34,851 nt of DNA from an uncultured Erysipelotrichaceae bacterium (lineage in GTDB: Bacteria > Bacillota_I > Bacilli_A > RFN20 > CAG-826): positions 1 to 34,851 of the forward strand of contig CADBXE010000013.1 of assembly GCA_902798595.1 (NCBI GenBank), read 5' to 3'. Positions 15,333 through 23,570 of the stretch are shown here, in pieces (the stretch's first letter is position 1; every line of letters starts with the position of its first letter). Under the pieces are notes generated by a model that worked only from the letters and a program-made list of their open reading frames with translations, did not search any database and had not been told where the DNA came from. The translations under genes and the position numbers were made by a program.

Positions 15333-18300
15333 ATGGACGTCATAGAACTATTAAATCATTATCGCTTAGAACAACTATCACCAAGTGATCAGGAACTTTT
15401 CGTCTACTTTGATTATAAATATGGTGTGGACTATGACGAGAATAATCATCCACTTTTCTATATTAGATTATTCACTAAAGTGAATAGGATTGATATTTTA
15501 GAGTTCACATTAGACTATAAAGGTAGACTTAACTATAGTTGTCAAATATGTCGAGAAAAAGAACCTTGCCGTCATTTCTCCATCTTAGTTTCTAAGTTAT
15601 TGAATACTGAATTAGAACAATTAAAAGCGTTAGCCACAAAGTTCACTTTTGAAATCTCTGATGTTGATAGAAGAGAACAACAAAATGCCTTTGATTTAGA
15701 AATGGGCGAAGTCTTTAAAGAAATCAGAAAAGAAGAGATCGCTAATGCGTCCACAAAAGCGAGATTAAAAGTTTATTTGGAAGATACAAGATTCTCATAC
15801 AGTGTGAACTTAACTATCGCTAAGGGTAAAGAATACAAAATCGCCTCTATCGATCGTTTCTTAGCGAGATTCAATAACGAAGAAGAATTTAGATACGGAA
15901 AAGACCTTACATTAATGCACGTCCTCACTTCTTTTGATGAAACAAGCCAAAAGATCATCAAGATTTTAGAGAAATATAATCCTGATTTCTTTATCGATTT
16001 ATCTAATGACAAATCATTACAATTCTTTGATGAATTATTAGACGCTTTAAAAGATGACTATCTCTATATTAATAACGAAGTCTATCATGTTTCTAAAGAG
16101 CCAATGGATGTCCGTATCAAAGTTAATGATAATTATTCCTTAACTCCAGAAGGCATCGTTAAAGGCTATATTCCATTAACTAGAAATTATTATTACTGCA
16201 AATCCGCGAATGAAATTAAGCCATTAACGGACAATCGTTATATTAACTACTTAATTGAATCAGCGAGAACTTATCCATTAAGCACAGTCCAAAATAATTT
16301 TGATAACTTTAAATATTCCTTCTTTGAAAAGTATCCTAACTTCTTCGAAGTTTCCGATAAGATTAAGAAAGAATTAGAAGGTAGTGCTTTAATCATTAAA
16401 GCGTACTTTGATTATGAAAAAGATAATGTCTATGAAAAGACTAAATGCTATAAAAATGATGAAGAGATTGATGTTAGAAGCATCACTAATTTCTACGAAC
16501 TTTCTCAAATCAAACACTATCAAGAAATCTTATTATCTTATGGATTCTTTGATCATGTCTTAAGCGATGGTGGTCAAGTCTGGGATTTCTTAAATAGTAC
16601 CTTAGAAAACTTACAAAAAGTCGCAGAAGTCTATTTCTCCAAAGATTTAGATTCTAGAAAGACATCCTCATTTACCTCTCCTAATATCACCATTAAGAAA
16701 GATGGTTCAATGTTAGAAGTACTCGTTGATGGTTCTGTCTATAGTGAAGATGAACTCAAAGCCATCTTAATTGGCTTAAAGAGAAAGAAGAAGTTCGTCA
16801 AGATTGGTGACAATTTCATTAACTTAATGAGTGAAGAAACTAAAGAATTCTATAGCCTCGCTAAAGATTTAGACTTAATCAGTGAGAACTCTTTAAGAAG
16901 TAAAAAAGACTTACCACTTTACTATGCATTTAAAGCGTATGGTAAGGATCATAATTTCTTATCAATGGACAGTTACTTAGATGACGTGTTCAATGAATTA
17001 AAGAATTTCTCTGATTCTAATTTAGAGATTGCTAAGATCAATGGCGACCTTAGACCATATCAAATCGATGGTGTGAAATGGCTATCTGTTTTGTATAAAT
17101 ATTCATTAGGTGGTATCCTCGCTGATGACATGGGCTTGGGTAAGACCATTGAAACAATTGCGTTTATTAACACAATCAAACAAGATAAACCAATTCTTAT
17201 CGTTTCCCCTAAATCCTTAGTGTTTAACTGGGTCAGCGAATTTAATAAGTTCGCTAAAGATATTCCAGTCGCCGCGATTATCGGCACTGTCGAAGAACGT
17301 AAAAAGATTATTAAAAAGATTAGGAACGATAAATTTGGTGTCTATTTCATCTCTTATGATTCCTTAAGGAATGAATTTGAAAACTTAACCGATATTACTT
17401 TTGATATGTGTATCCTTGATGAAGCTCAATTCATTAAAAATATGCACGCGAAGAAAACAGGTGCGGTTAAACAAATTAATGCCTTGCACACAATCGCCTT
17501 AACTGGCACCCCAATTGAAAACAATATTTATGACTTATGGAGCATCTTTGATTTCTTGATGCCTCATTATCTTTTGGATTATGAGGACTTCAAAGATTCT
17601 TATGAACATAATGAAGAATATTATGAAATTGTTAGAGACAAAGTCGCTCCATTCATCTTAAGAAGAAGAAAAGAAGATGTCTTAAAAGACTTACCAGAAA
17701 AATTCGAAGTCATTATTACCACTGAAATGAGCCAAGAACAAAGAAAGCTTTACGATGCTTTCCGTTTACAAGCCAAAGAACAACTCAAGGCTAAAGATGG
17801 TGGTTCTAAGATTATGGAAGTCTTATCCATTATTACTCGTTTAAGACAAATCTGTGTTGACCCATCAACATTTGTTGATAACTTTGTTGGTGAATCTGGC
17901 AAGATTACCGCTTTAAAAGATATTATCAGGGATAAACTCGCTGATGGTCATAGATTCTTAATCTTCTCTCAATTCGTTAGTGCGCTTAATATCGTCAAAG
18001 ACGAAATTGAAAAGATGGGTATTAAGTACTTCATGATTACTGGTGACACTAACGCGAAGGAAAGACTCAGAATCTGCAATGATTTTAACCAAGACGAAGA
18101 TTATAAGATTGTCCTTATTTCTTTAAAAGCAGGCGGCACGGGTCTCAATTTAGTTGGTGCTGATGTAGTTGTTCACCTTGATCCATGGTGGAACTATTCC
18201 GCGGAAAGTCAGGCTAGTGATAGAGCCCACCGTATCGGTCAAACTAGAACTGTTGAAGTTATTAAGCTCATCGCAGAAAACTCTATCGAAGAAAAAGTCG

Positions 18301-18410
18301 TTAATTTACAAAACGAAAAGAAGGAACTTGTTGATAAAGTTATTAGCGATAATGACTCATCCATCAAATCTCTATCTATCAAAGATTTGAAGTCAATTCT
18401 TAGCATGTAA
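15333..18410 (+). CDS. Snf2/Rad54-family DNA helicase-like ATPase (YwqA-like)
   Basis: Double-stranded-DNA translocase of 1025 residues. An N-terminal SWIM-like zinc site (Cys70, Cys73, Cys79, His81; C-x2-C-x5-C-x-H) precedes a long helical region of about 480 residues, the bacterial Snf2-associated domain. The ATPase core follows: motif I DDMGLGKTIE (Lys604), motif II DEAQ (about 696), motif III ALTGTPIEN, then the C-terminal lobe with motif V GGTGLNL and motif VI RAHRIGQTR. All motifs are intact. The ATG follows the SWIM gene after one base, with GGTGAG as ribosome binding site. A terminator closes the unit. Confidence 0.95.
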   Translation: MDVIELLNHYRLEQLSPSDQELFVYFDYKYGVDYDENNHPLFYIRLFTKVNRIDILEFTLDYKGRLNYSCQICREKEPCRHFSILVSKLLNTELEQLKALATKFTFEISDVDRREQQNAFDLEMGEVFKEIRKEEIANASTKARLKVYLEDTRFSYSVNLTIAKGKEYKIASIDRFLARFNNEEEFRYGKDLTLMHVLTSFDETSQKIIKILEKYNPDFFIDLSNDKSLQFFDELLDALKDDYLYINNEVYHVSKEPMDVRIKVNDNYSLTPEGIVKGYIPLTRNYYYCKSANEIKPLTDNRYINYLIESARTYPLSTVQNNFDNFKYSFFEKYPNFFEVSDKIKKELEGSALIIKAYFDYEKDNVYEKTKCYKNDEEIDVRSITNFYELSQIKHYQEILLSYGFFDHVLSDGGQVWDFLNSTLENLQKVAEVYFSKDLDSRKTSSFTSPNITIKKDGSMLEVLVDGSVYSEDELKAILIGLKRKKKFVKIGDNFINLMSEETKEFYSLAKDLDLISENSLRSKKDLPLYYAFKAYGKDHNFLSMDSYLDDVFNELKNFSDSNLEIAKINGDLRPYQIDGVKWLSVLYKYSLGGILADDMGLGKTIETIAFINTIKQDKPILIVSPKSLVFNWVSEFNKFAKDIPVAAIIGTVEERKKIIKKIRNDKFGVYFISYDSLRNEFENLTDITFDMCILDEAQFIKNMHAKKTGAVKQINALHTIALTGTPIENNIYDLWSIFDFLMPHYLLDYEDFKDSYEHNEEYYEIVRDKVAPFILRRRKEDVLKDLPEKFEVIITTEMSQEQRKLYDAFRLQAKEQLKAKDGGSKIMEVLSIITRLRQICVDPSTFVDNFVGESGKITALKDIIRDKLADGHRFLIFSQFVSALNIVKDEIEKMGIKYFMITGDTNAKERLRICNDFNQDEDYKIVLISLKAGGTGLNLVGADVVVHLDPWWNYSAESQASDRAHRIGQTRTVEVIKLIAENSIEEKVVNLQNEKKELVDKVISDNDSSIKSLSIKDLKSILSM

Positions 18411-18411
18411 A

Positions 18412-18443
18412 AGAGAAACCGCAAAAATGGCGGTCTCTTTTTT
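18412..18443 (+). terminator. Intrinsic terminator after the Snf2 gene
   Basis: Left arm AGAGAAACCGC pairs with GCGGTCTCT (one bulged A), then six T. Confidence 0.88.
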
Positions 18444-18520
18444 GTATATTGTCATATTATAAATGGTCATCTTCTTGTATAAAGAAAGTGAATCATTTCA
18501 TATTATCATGGAGGCTTATT

Positions 18521-20101
18521 ATGATTTTAGAAAAATGTGTCATTGGTATTGAATTCGGTTCCACAAACATTAAAGCGGTCATGCTCGATGAAAATCACGA
18601 GATTATCGCTTCTAACGATTATGCTTGGGAATCAACATTAAAAAACGGTATTTGGATTTATACCTTAGAACAAGCCAAGATTGGTTTAGCGGATTGCTAT
18701 GCTGGCTTAAAACAAAAATTTGAAGCTAAGTATCGTAAACCATTAAGTAAAGTTGGTGCAATTGGTATTTCTGGTATGATGCACGGCTATCTTGTTTTTA
18801 ACAAGAAAGGCGAACAATTAGCGGAATTCCGTACATGGAAGAACACCATCTGCCCAGATGCTCAAGATCAATTATCAAAGTTATTTAACTTCAATGTTCC
18901 ACAACGTTGGAGTGTCTCCCACATTTATCAAGCTATGTTGAATGGTGAGAAAGAAGTGAAGGACATTGCTTTTGCCACTACATTAGCAGGCTACTTCCAT
19001 TATTTATTAACCGGTCAAAAAGTACTCGGCGCTAATGATGCCAGTGGTATGTTCCCATTAGATAAGAACACTAAAGATTACGATGCTAATATGGTCGCTA
19101 AATTCAACGAAGTTATTAAAGACAAAGTTGATTGGAGAATTTTAGACATCTTGCCAAGATGTATGTTAGCGGGTCAAAACGCTGGTTACTTAACAAAAGA
19201 AGGTGCCTTATTAATTGACCCATCAGGTGTTTTACAAGCCGGTATTCCATTCTGCCCACCAGAAGGCGATATGGGTACAGGTATGATTGCCACTAACTCA
19301 GTTAGAGTGGGCTATGGTAACTCCTCATTGGGTACCTCTGGCAATATTACTCTTGTTACCGACAAGAACATTGCCATGAATAAAGAAATTGACGTTATTG
19401 CTTCCCCAAGTGGTTATCCAGCAGTTCTCGTTCACGCGAATAACTGCACAACCGACATCAATGCTTGGGTTGAATTATTGCATCAAGCTATCGTTTTAGC
19501 GGGTGGTTCCATCCAACGTGGTGAATTATTCGTGAGATTATTCAATAAGTCTCTTGAAGGTGAGCCAGACGCTGGTGGTCTTGTTTCCTTTAACTACTTC
19601 TCTGGTGAAGCCGCGGTTGGCGTCCAAGAGGGCAGACCATTATTCGTTAGAGAACCAGACGCTAAGATGTCATTAGCAAACTTCATGAAATCCCACATTT
19701 TAGCAGTTCTTGCTGTCTTAAGAATTGGTGTTGATATCTTAAAGAAACAAGGCGTTGAAGTTAATAAAATCTACGGCCACGGTGGTTTCTTCAAAACCCC
19801 AGTCGTTGGTGCTAAAGCTTTAAGCGCTGCTTTAGATGCTCCAGTTGCTACTTTAAGCAGTGCTGGTGAAGGTGGCCCATATGGTGAAGCCTTACTAGCC
19901 GCTTATATGCTTGAAAAAGAAAAAGGCGAAAGCTTAGAAGACTATTTACAAAATAAGATCTTCGCTAACGCTAAAGAAGATGTTGCTGTTGCTTCTAAAG
20001 AAGAAGTCATTGGCTTCAATAAGTTCTTAGAAAGATATAAAGCCGCTGTCCCAGTGGAAGCTAAAGCGGTTGAATGTGTCGAAGGTCAACACTGCAAGTA
20101 A
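18521..20101 (+). CDS. FGGY-family carbohydrate kinase (xylulokinase/ribulokinase-like)
   Basis: ATP-dependent sugar kinase of 526 residues. The N-terminal lobe starts with VIGIEFGSTNIKA (phosphate-binding loop, about 7-19). Then come GAIGISGMMHGYLVF, PQRWSVSHIYQAML and GANDASGMFPLD. The C-terminal lobe has CPPEGDMGTGM, GNSSLGTSGN, HANNCTTD and the ATP-binding GHGGFFK...AGEGGPYGEALL. The pattern fits a FGGY subgroup common in Firmicutes that is often labelled only as a carbohydrate kinase, so the sugar (pentulose most likely) is uncertain. Start chosen at 18521, where GGAGG lies 8 nt upstream; the open frame back to 18449 lacks support. A Gfo/Idh/MocA oxidoreductase follows after 3 nt. Confidence 0.88.
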   Translation: MILEKCVIGIEFGSTNIKAVMLDENHEIIASNDYAWESTLKNGIWIYTLEQAKIGLADCYAGLKQKFEAKYRKPLSKVGAIGISGMMHGYLVFNKKGEQLAEFRTWKNTICPDAQDQLSKLFNFNVPQRWSVSHIYQAMLNGEKEVKDIAFATTLAGYFHYLLTGQKVLGANDASGMFPLDKNTKDYDANMVAKFNEVIKDKVDWRILDILPRCMLAGQNAGYLTKEGALLIDPSGVLQAGIPFCPPEGDMGTGMIATNSVRVGYGNSSLGTSGNITLVTDKNIAMNKEIDVIASPSGYPAVLVHANNCTTDINAWVELLHQAIVLAGGSIQRGELFVRLFNKSLEGEPDAGGLVSFNYFSGEAAVGVQEGRPLFVREPDAKMSLANFMKSHILAVLAVLRIGVDILKKQGVEVNKIYGHGGFFKTPVVGAKALSAALDAPVATLSSAGEGGPYGEALLAAYMLEKEKGESLEDYLQNKIFANAKEDVAVASKEEVIGFNKFLERYKAAVPVEAKAVECVEGQHCK

Positions 20102-20104
20102 TAT

Positions 20105-21064
20105 ATGAGTTTTAATTGGTGTTTTATTGGAACAGGCCAAATTGCTAAAAAGGTTGCTAAGGAATTAGTCACCAATCCTGGCCACACAATTGTGTCTGTT
20201 TTCAACCGCACCAAAGCCAAAGCGGAAGCTTTTGCTAAACGCTACAATTCTACAGTTTATGAAAGTGCGTTAGAGGCGATTAATGACCCTCGCGTTGATG
20301 GTGTCTATATCGCCACCACAAATGAAACGCACTTTTCATTTTGTAAGCTTTGCTTAGAAAACCATAAGCCTGTTCTTTGTGAAAAGCCAATTACGGGTAA
20401 TTCTAAAGAATTAGAGGAACTCATCAAACTAAGCAAAGAAACAAATACTTACTTAAAAGAAGCAATGTGGACTTGGTTTAATCCTGTTGCGAACAAAGTC
20501 AAAGAATGGATTAAAGAAGAAAGAATCGGTAAGATCCTTTCTGTTGACTGCATTTTTAACATGCCAATATTTGGCTATAACAAAGCCAAAGGTAGATATA
20601 TTTCTCCGTCTAGATATGGAGGCGCTCTTCTAGATTTAGGTGTTTACCCAGTGAGATATGTCTATGAATTATTTGGTAAGCCAAAATCCATTAAATCAAA
20701 GGGCAAACTATATAACGGTATTGATCTTTTTAATGATTCGATATTTGAATATGATGGTTTTAACGCCCATGTTAGCAGTCAAATCAACGCCCTTGTCGGC
20801 GAGCACTGCATTATTAAAGGAGAAAAAGGAATCATCAAAGTTCCTTTATTCCATATGACAAGTAAAGCAGTCTTAAAAACAAAAGGTCATAAAGAAATTT
20901 TTAAAGATAAGGAAAAGAAATTTGCCCGTCAGTTTAGGGTTAATGCTGAATTTATCAAAGGGGAACAACCTAACACCTTAGTGTCCTTGGATTCTTCGCT
21001 AGATGTGATGAAGATTATGGATGAAATAAGAAAACAAATCGGTGTTATTTTCCCGTGTGATTGA
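20105..21064 (+). CDS. Gfo/Idh/MocA-family NAD(P)-dependent oxidoreductase
   Basis: A 319-residue dehydrogenase that probably oxidises or reduces a sugar or polyol. The Rossmann motif is at the N-terminus (CFIGTGQIAKKV, about 6-17). The family's catalytic lysine motif is CEKP in VLCEKPITGNS (about 95-105), followed by KEAMWTWFNP. The central GGALLDLGVYPVRY also fits the trans-dihydrodiol dehydrogenase-like branch. It starts 3 nt after the kinase stop, with no ribosome binding site of its own, so translation is probably coupled. Its stop is TGA, evidence that UGA is not recoded here. The substrate is unknown. Confidence 0.88.
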   Translation: MSFNWCFIGTGQIAKKVAKELVTNPGHTIVSVFNRTKAKAEAFAKRYNSTVYESALEAINDPRVDGVYIATTNETHFSFCKLCLENHKPVLCEKPITGNSKELEELIKLSKETNTYLKEAMWTWFNPVANKVKEWIKEERIGKILSVDCIFNMPIFGYNKAKGRYISPSRYGGALLDLGVYPVRYVYELFGKPKSIKSKGKLYNGIDLFNDSIFEYDGFNAHVSSQINALVGEHCIIKGEKGIIKVPLFHMTSKAVLKTKGHKEIFKDKEKKFARQFRVNAEFIKGEQPNTLVSLDSSLDVMKIMDEIRKQIGVIFPCD

Positions 21065-21091
21065 TACTTTTTTGAAAATATATTCTATAAT
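21061..21091 (+). promoter_or_regulatory. Possible promoter of the H1-like gene
   Basis: TTGATA, 19 nt, TATAAT, overlapping the stop codon of the oxidoreductase. The spacer is longer than ideal. Unlike the leaderless genes, a proper leader with AAGGGG 10 nt before the ATG follows. Confidence 0.5.
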
Positions 21092-21117
21092 TATAGTAAA
21101 TAAGGGGATATATAATC

Positions 21118-21477
21118 ATGCCAGCTAAAAAACCTGCTGCTAAACCAGCACCTGCTAAGAAAGCCGCTCCAGCAAAGAAACCTGCTGCTAAACCAGCACC
21201 AGCCAAGAAGGCCGAACCAAAGAAAGCCGCTCCTGCTAAAAAGTCAGCTCCTAAGAAAGAGGAAAAGAAGACTGTTGATTTCCGTAACTATCACGTTGCG
21301 AAACGTCCAGATGGTAAATGGCAAGTCAAATATGCCGGTGGTGAAAAAGCCATTAAGTTATTTGATACCCAAAAAGAAGCTTTGGAATTTACCAAAAAGA
21401 TGGCCGAAAACCAAGGTGGTTCTGTCTTAGTCCATGCCTCCAAAGGTGCACAAAAAGGCAAAATTAAAAAGAAATAG
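21118..21477 (+). CDS. Histone H1-like Lys/Ala/Pro-rich protein with DUF2188 domain
   Basis: Small, strongly basic protein of 119 residues. Residues 2-55 are Ala/Lys/Pro repeats resembling the tail of histone H1 and of bacterial nucleoid proteins, including two nearly identical 16-residue units. Residues about 58-119 form a DUF2188-type domain (YHVAKRPDGKWQVKYAGGEK, then FDTQKEALEFTKKMAENQGG), a small alpha/beta fold. A nucleic-acid-binding or nucleoid role is inferred from charge only. A ribosome binding site AAGGGG precedes the ATG. The NagD-like gene follows after 6 nt. Confidence 0.82.
   Translation: MPAKKPAAKPAPAKKAAPAKKPAAKPAPAKKAEPKKAAPAKKSAPKKEEKKTVDFRNYHVAKRPDGKWQVKYAGGEKAIKLFDTQKEALEFTKKMAENQGGSVLVHASKGAQKGKIKKK
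21121..21216 (+). repeat. Two 48-bp in-frame direct repeats
   Basis: 21121-21168 and 21169-21216 encode PAKKPAAKPAPAKKAA and PAKKPAAKPAPAKKAE. The DNA is near-identical, a sign of recent tandem duplication, and the copy number may vary between strains. Confidence 0.8.
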
Positions 21478-21483
21478 TTATTA

Positions 21484-22266
21484 ATGAACAAAAAGTTAAT
21501 ATGCTTTGACATGGATGGCACCGTTTATCTCGGTGAACATCTATTTAAAGGCGCGAAAGAAACATTCGAATATCTTAGACAAAACGATATATCGTTTGTT
21601 TTTTTGACGAACAATTCTTCCCATTCACTAGACTTCTATGTGAAGAAGATTAAAAGAATGGGTATCGAGTGTAATGAAGATAATTTCTATTCTTCCATTG
21701 ATACCACGATCAAGTATTTAAAAGATCAAAACGTCAAAACTCTTTTTGTCTTAGGCGTGAAATCATTCAAAGAAGAATTAAGAAAACATTTCATACTTAT
21801 TGAAGATTATCAAGAACAAATCCCAGACGTTGTGTTAGCCTCATTTGATACAGAACTAGTTTATGATGAGCTAAAGAATGCTTGCCTTTATATTCAAAGA
21901 GGAAGTAAATTCATCGCTACAAACATGGATTATCGTTGCCCAATTGAGGATGGCTTCTACATCCCAGATTGTGGTGGACTTTGTAAATGGATTGAGATGT
22001 GTACGGATATAGCCCCAATATTCTTAGGTAAACCAGAACCCACGATGATTTATCAAGTCATGGAGAAGTTTGGTGTCACTAAAGAAGAAACAATGATGGT
22101 GGGTGATCGTTATTATACCGATATTGTCGCGGGATTGAACGCTAACGTTGATACCGTTGCGGTCTTAAGCGGGGAAACCACTTTAGAAGAATTTAAAAAG
22201 GCTGATCGTCAGCCAACCTATATTCTTGATTCAATCGCAGATCTTGTTTCTTTGCTAAAGAAATAA
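21484..22266 (+). CDS. HAD-superfamily phosphatase, NagD-like (HAD-IIA)
   Basis: A 260-residue phosphatase of the NagD/AraL/p-nitrophenyl phosphatase group. Motif I is CFDMDGTVYLG (Asp9 nucleophile, Asp11). Motif II is FLTNNSS. Motif III lies around GKPEPTM, and motif IV is MVGDRYYTDIVAG. The long C2B cap lies between motifs II and III. Members remove phosphate from sugar phosphates or nucleotides; the actual substrate is not visible. It starts 6 nt after the H1-like gene without a clear ribosome binding site and converges on a lipoprotein gene with no spacing. Confidence 0.88.
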   Translation: MNKKLICFDMDGTVYLGEHLFKGAKETFEYLRQNDISFVFLTNNSSHSLDFYVKKIKRMGIECNEDNFYSSIDTTIKYLKDQNVKTLFVLGVKSFKEELRKHFILIEDYQEQIPDVVLASFDTELVYDELKNACLYIQRGSKFIATNMDYRCPIEDGFYIPDCGGLCKWIEMCTDIAPIFLGKPEPTMIYQVMEKFGVTKEETMMVGDRYYTDIVAGLNANVDTVAVLSGETTLEEFKKADRQPTYILDSIADLVSLLKK

Positions 22267-22797
22267 CTACATTGAATAAGTATACAATTTAGTTTCTTGA
22301 TGGATGGCGTTGCCATCCTTATCTTTTTCTACGAAAAAACTATATGTAGCGAGGCCGTCTTTATTAAATTTGATTTCGCCTTCACTAGTTGTCTCTTTGA
22401 TAGTTATTTTATTAACAATACGATACTCTTCTTTTGAAGCGTAAAACTTATAGATATCATCGACATCCTTATTTAGATATTCGGCATTTCCATAAAGAGT
22501 GCTTACATATGGAATGATATTTAATGCTTTATAGATGGTTGTTTCAATTTCTTCTTCGTCATTTTTTTCGACAACCGTTCCTATCCATCTTCCTTCTTTT
22601 ACGCTATAGGTCAGTTCCTCAGTAGTTTTTTCTCCGTTTATATCAATATCAACATGAACTTTTGTTTCTTTTGGAGAGAACTCTTTTTTGGCGAGCATGT
22701 TTTGATATCTTTCATACTTAAATGTTCTTTCTTTAGAACACGCTGAAAGAGAAAAAAGACCAACTGCGATTAAACAAACAAAAGTGGTTTTCTTCAT
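22267..22797 (-). CDS. Small lipoprotein of unknown function
   Basis: The 176-residue protein has a signal peptide and lipobox SLSAC (Cys20), so it should be anchored to the outer face of the membrane. The body is Lys/Glu-rich with beta-type segments and no recognised domain. Start is the ATG at 22797; the in-frame TTG at 22806 lies inside the probable -10 (GATAAT, ending 8 nt before the ATG). No Shine-Dalgarno sequence is present. It abuts the NagD-like gene tail to tail. Confidence 0.72.
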   Translation of the reverse strand: MKKTTFVCLIAVGLFSLSACSKERTFKYERYQNMLAKKEFSPKETKVHVDIDINGEKTTEELTYSVKEGRWIGTVVEKNDEEEIETTIYKALNIIPYVSTLYGNAEYLNKDVDDIYKFYASKEEYRIVNKITIKETTSEGEIKFNKDGLATYSFFVEKDKDGNAIHQETKLYTYSM

Positions 22798-22805
22798 ATG
22801 TATCA

Positions 22806-22811
22806 ATTATC
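22806..22811 (-). promoter_or_regulatory. Probable -10 of the lipoprotein gene
   Basis: GATAAT on the minus strand, 8 nt before the ATG, with no ribosome binding site. It lies directly after the GDPD terminator, so this gene has its own near-leaderless transcript. The -35 is poor. Confidence 0.5.
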
Positions 22812-22821
22812 TAATATTTTG

Positions 22822-22854
22822 AAAAAATAAAAAAGACTGATACGAGTCAGCCTT
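22822..22854 (-). terminator. Intrinsic terminator after the GDPD gene
   Basis: On the minus strand, AAGGCTGA, loop CTCGTA, TCAGTCTT (8 bp with one G-U pair), then a T-rich run. Confidence 0.85.
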
Positions 22855-22859
22855 AATTA

Positions 22860-23561
22860 TTAGTCGTTTTGTTGAAAGACGTTAGTGGTGATATAATCAA
22901 CACCCATCTCTTCTAGTTTTTTAAGAGTTTCAGGAGTATCAACTGTCCAGCAGTTAATCTTGAGATGCTTTTTATGGAAGAGATCAACGAGATCTTGGGT
23001 TAATAATTTATCTTCGATATCGATATCCATCTTGAAGAACTTAGCCCATTTATAAAGCGTCTTGTAATGGCCTTCCTCCAAGAGTTGTTGAAGGTGCACT
23101 CTTTTGTGGAATCTATTTCTTAATTTAATAAGTGGCCAAGGATAGAACGCGATGAAGGTGACATTCTCTAAACCCATTTCTTGATCGATATATTTAACAA
23201 TTTGTTTTAAGTATTTAACTTTTGGATTTTTTGGTTTGAATTCAATGATTGGACGCTTGCCACTTTCCTTACAAATCTTTAAATAGTCCTCAAATAGAGG
23301 AATGTAGGCTTCTTTATCGCCTTGATCATTATCTAATGGTAACTTAATCACTTCGTCTTTTGTGAGCTCACTAATGACGTATTTTTGCCCATTGCTTAAG
23401 AAATCTGGGTCATGATGAATTACCCAATAATTATCTTTGGTTAAATGAATATCGGTTTCGATACCATAGAATTCACCTTTCGCTGCTTCTTTAAAAGCGT
23501 TCAAAGTATTCTCAAAGTATTTATCGTGCTTACCACGATGCGCTATACATAATGGTTTCAT
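22860..23561 (-). CDS. Glycerophosphodiester phosphodiesterase (GDPD/UgpQ type)
   Basis: Hydrolyses glycerophosphodiesters to an alcohol and glycerol 3-phosphate. The 233 residues show the TIM-barrel active site: AHRGKHDKYFENTL (His8, Arg9, Glu17), GIETDIHL (Glu35, Asp37), VIHHDPDF (His50), later IIEFKPK and INCWTVDTPE. No signal peptide is present, so it acts in the cytoplasm, like UgpQ rather than exported GlpQ. It starts 9 nt after the MFS gene and has no ribosome binding site of its own, so it is co-transcribed and probably coupled. A terminator follows. Confidence 0.92.
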   Translation of the reverse strand: MKPLCIAHRGKHDKYFENTLNAFKEAAKGEFYGIETDIHLTKDNYWVIHHDPDFLSNGQKYVISELTKDEVIKLPLDNDQGDKEAYIPLFEDYLKICKESGKRPIIEFKPKNPKVKYLKQIVKYIDQEMGLENVTFIAFYPWPLIKLRNRFHKRVHLQQLLEEGHYKTLYKWAKFFKMDIDIEDKLLTQDLVDLFHKKHLKINCWTVDTPETLKKLEEMGVDYITTNVFQQND

Positions 23562-23570
23562 ATTAATCTA

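Noticed and set aside
20099-21064. Possible UGA recoding, as in mycoplasmas
   Set aside because: The oxidoreductase ends at a TGA where homologs would end, and Trp codons in the genes read are TGG.
22798-22806. TTG start three codons upstream for the lipoprotein gene
   Set aside because: It overlaps the probable -10 hexamer; the ATG at 22797 begins directly with the signal peptide.
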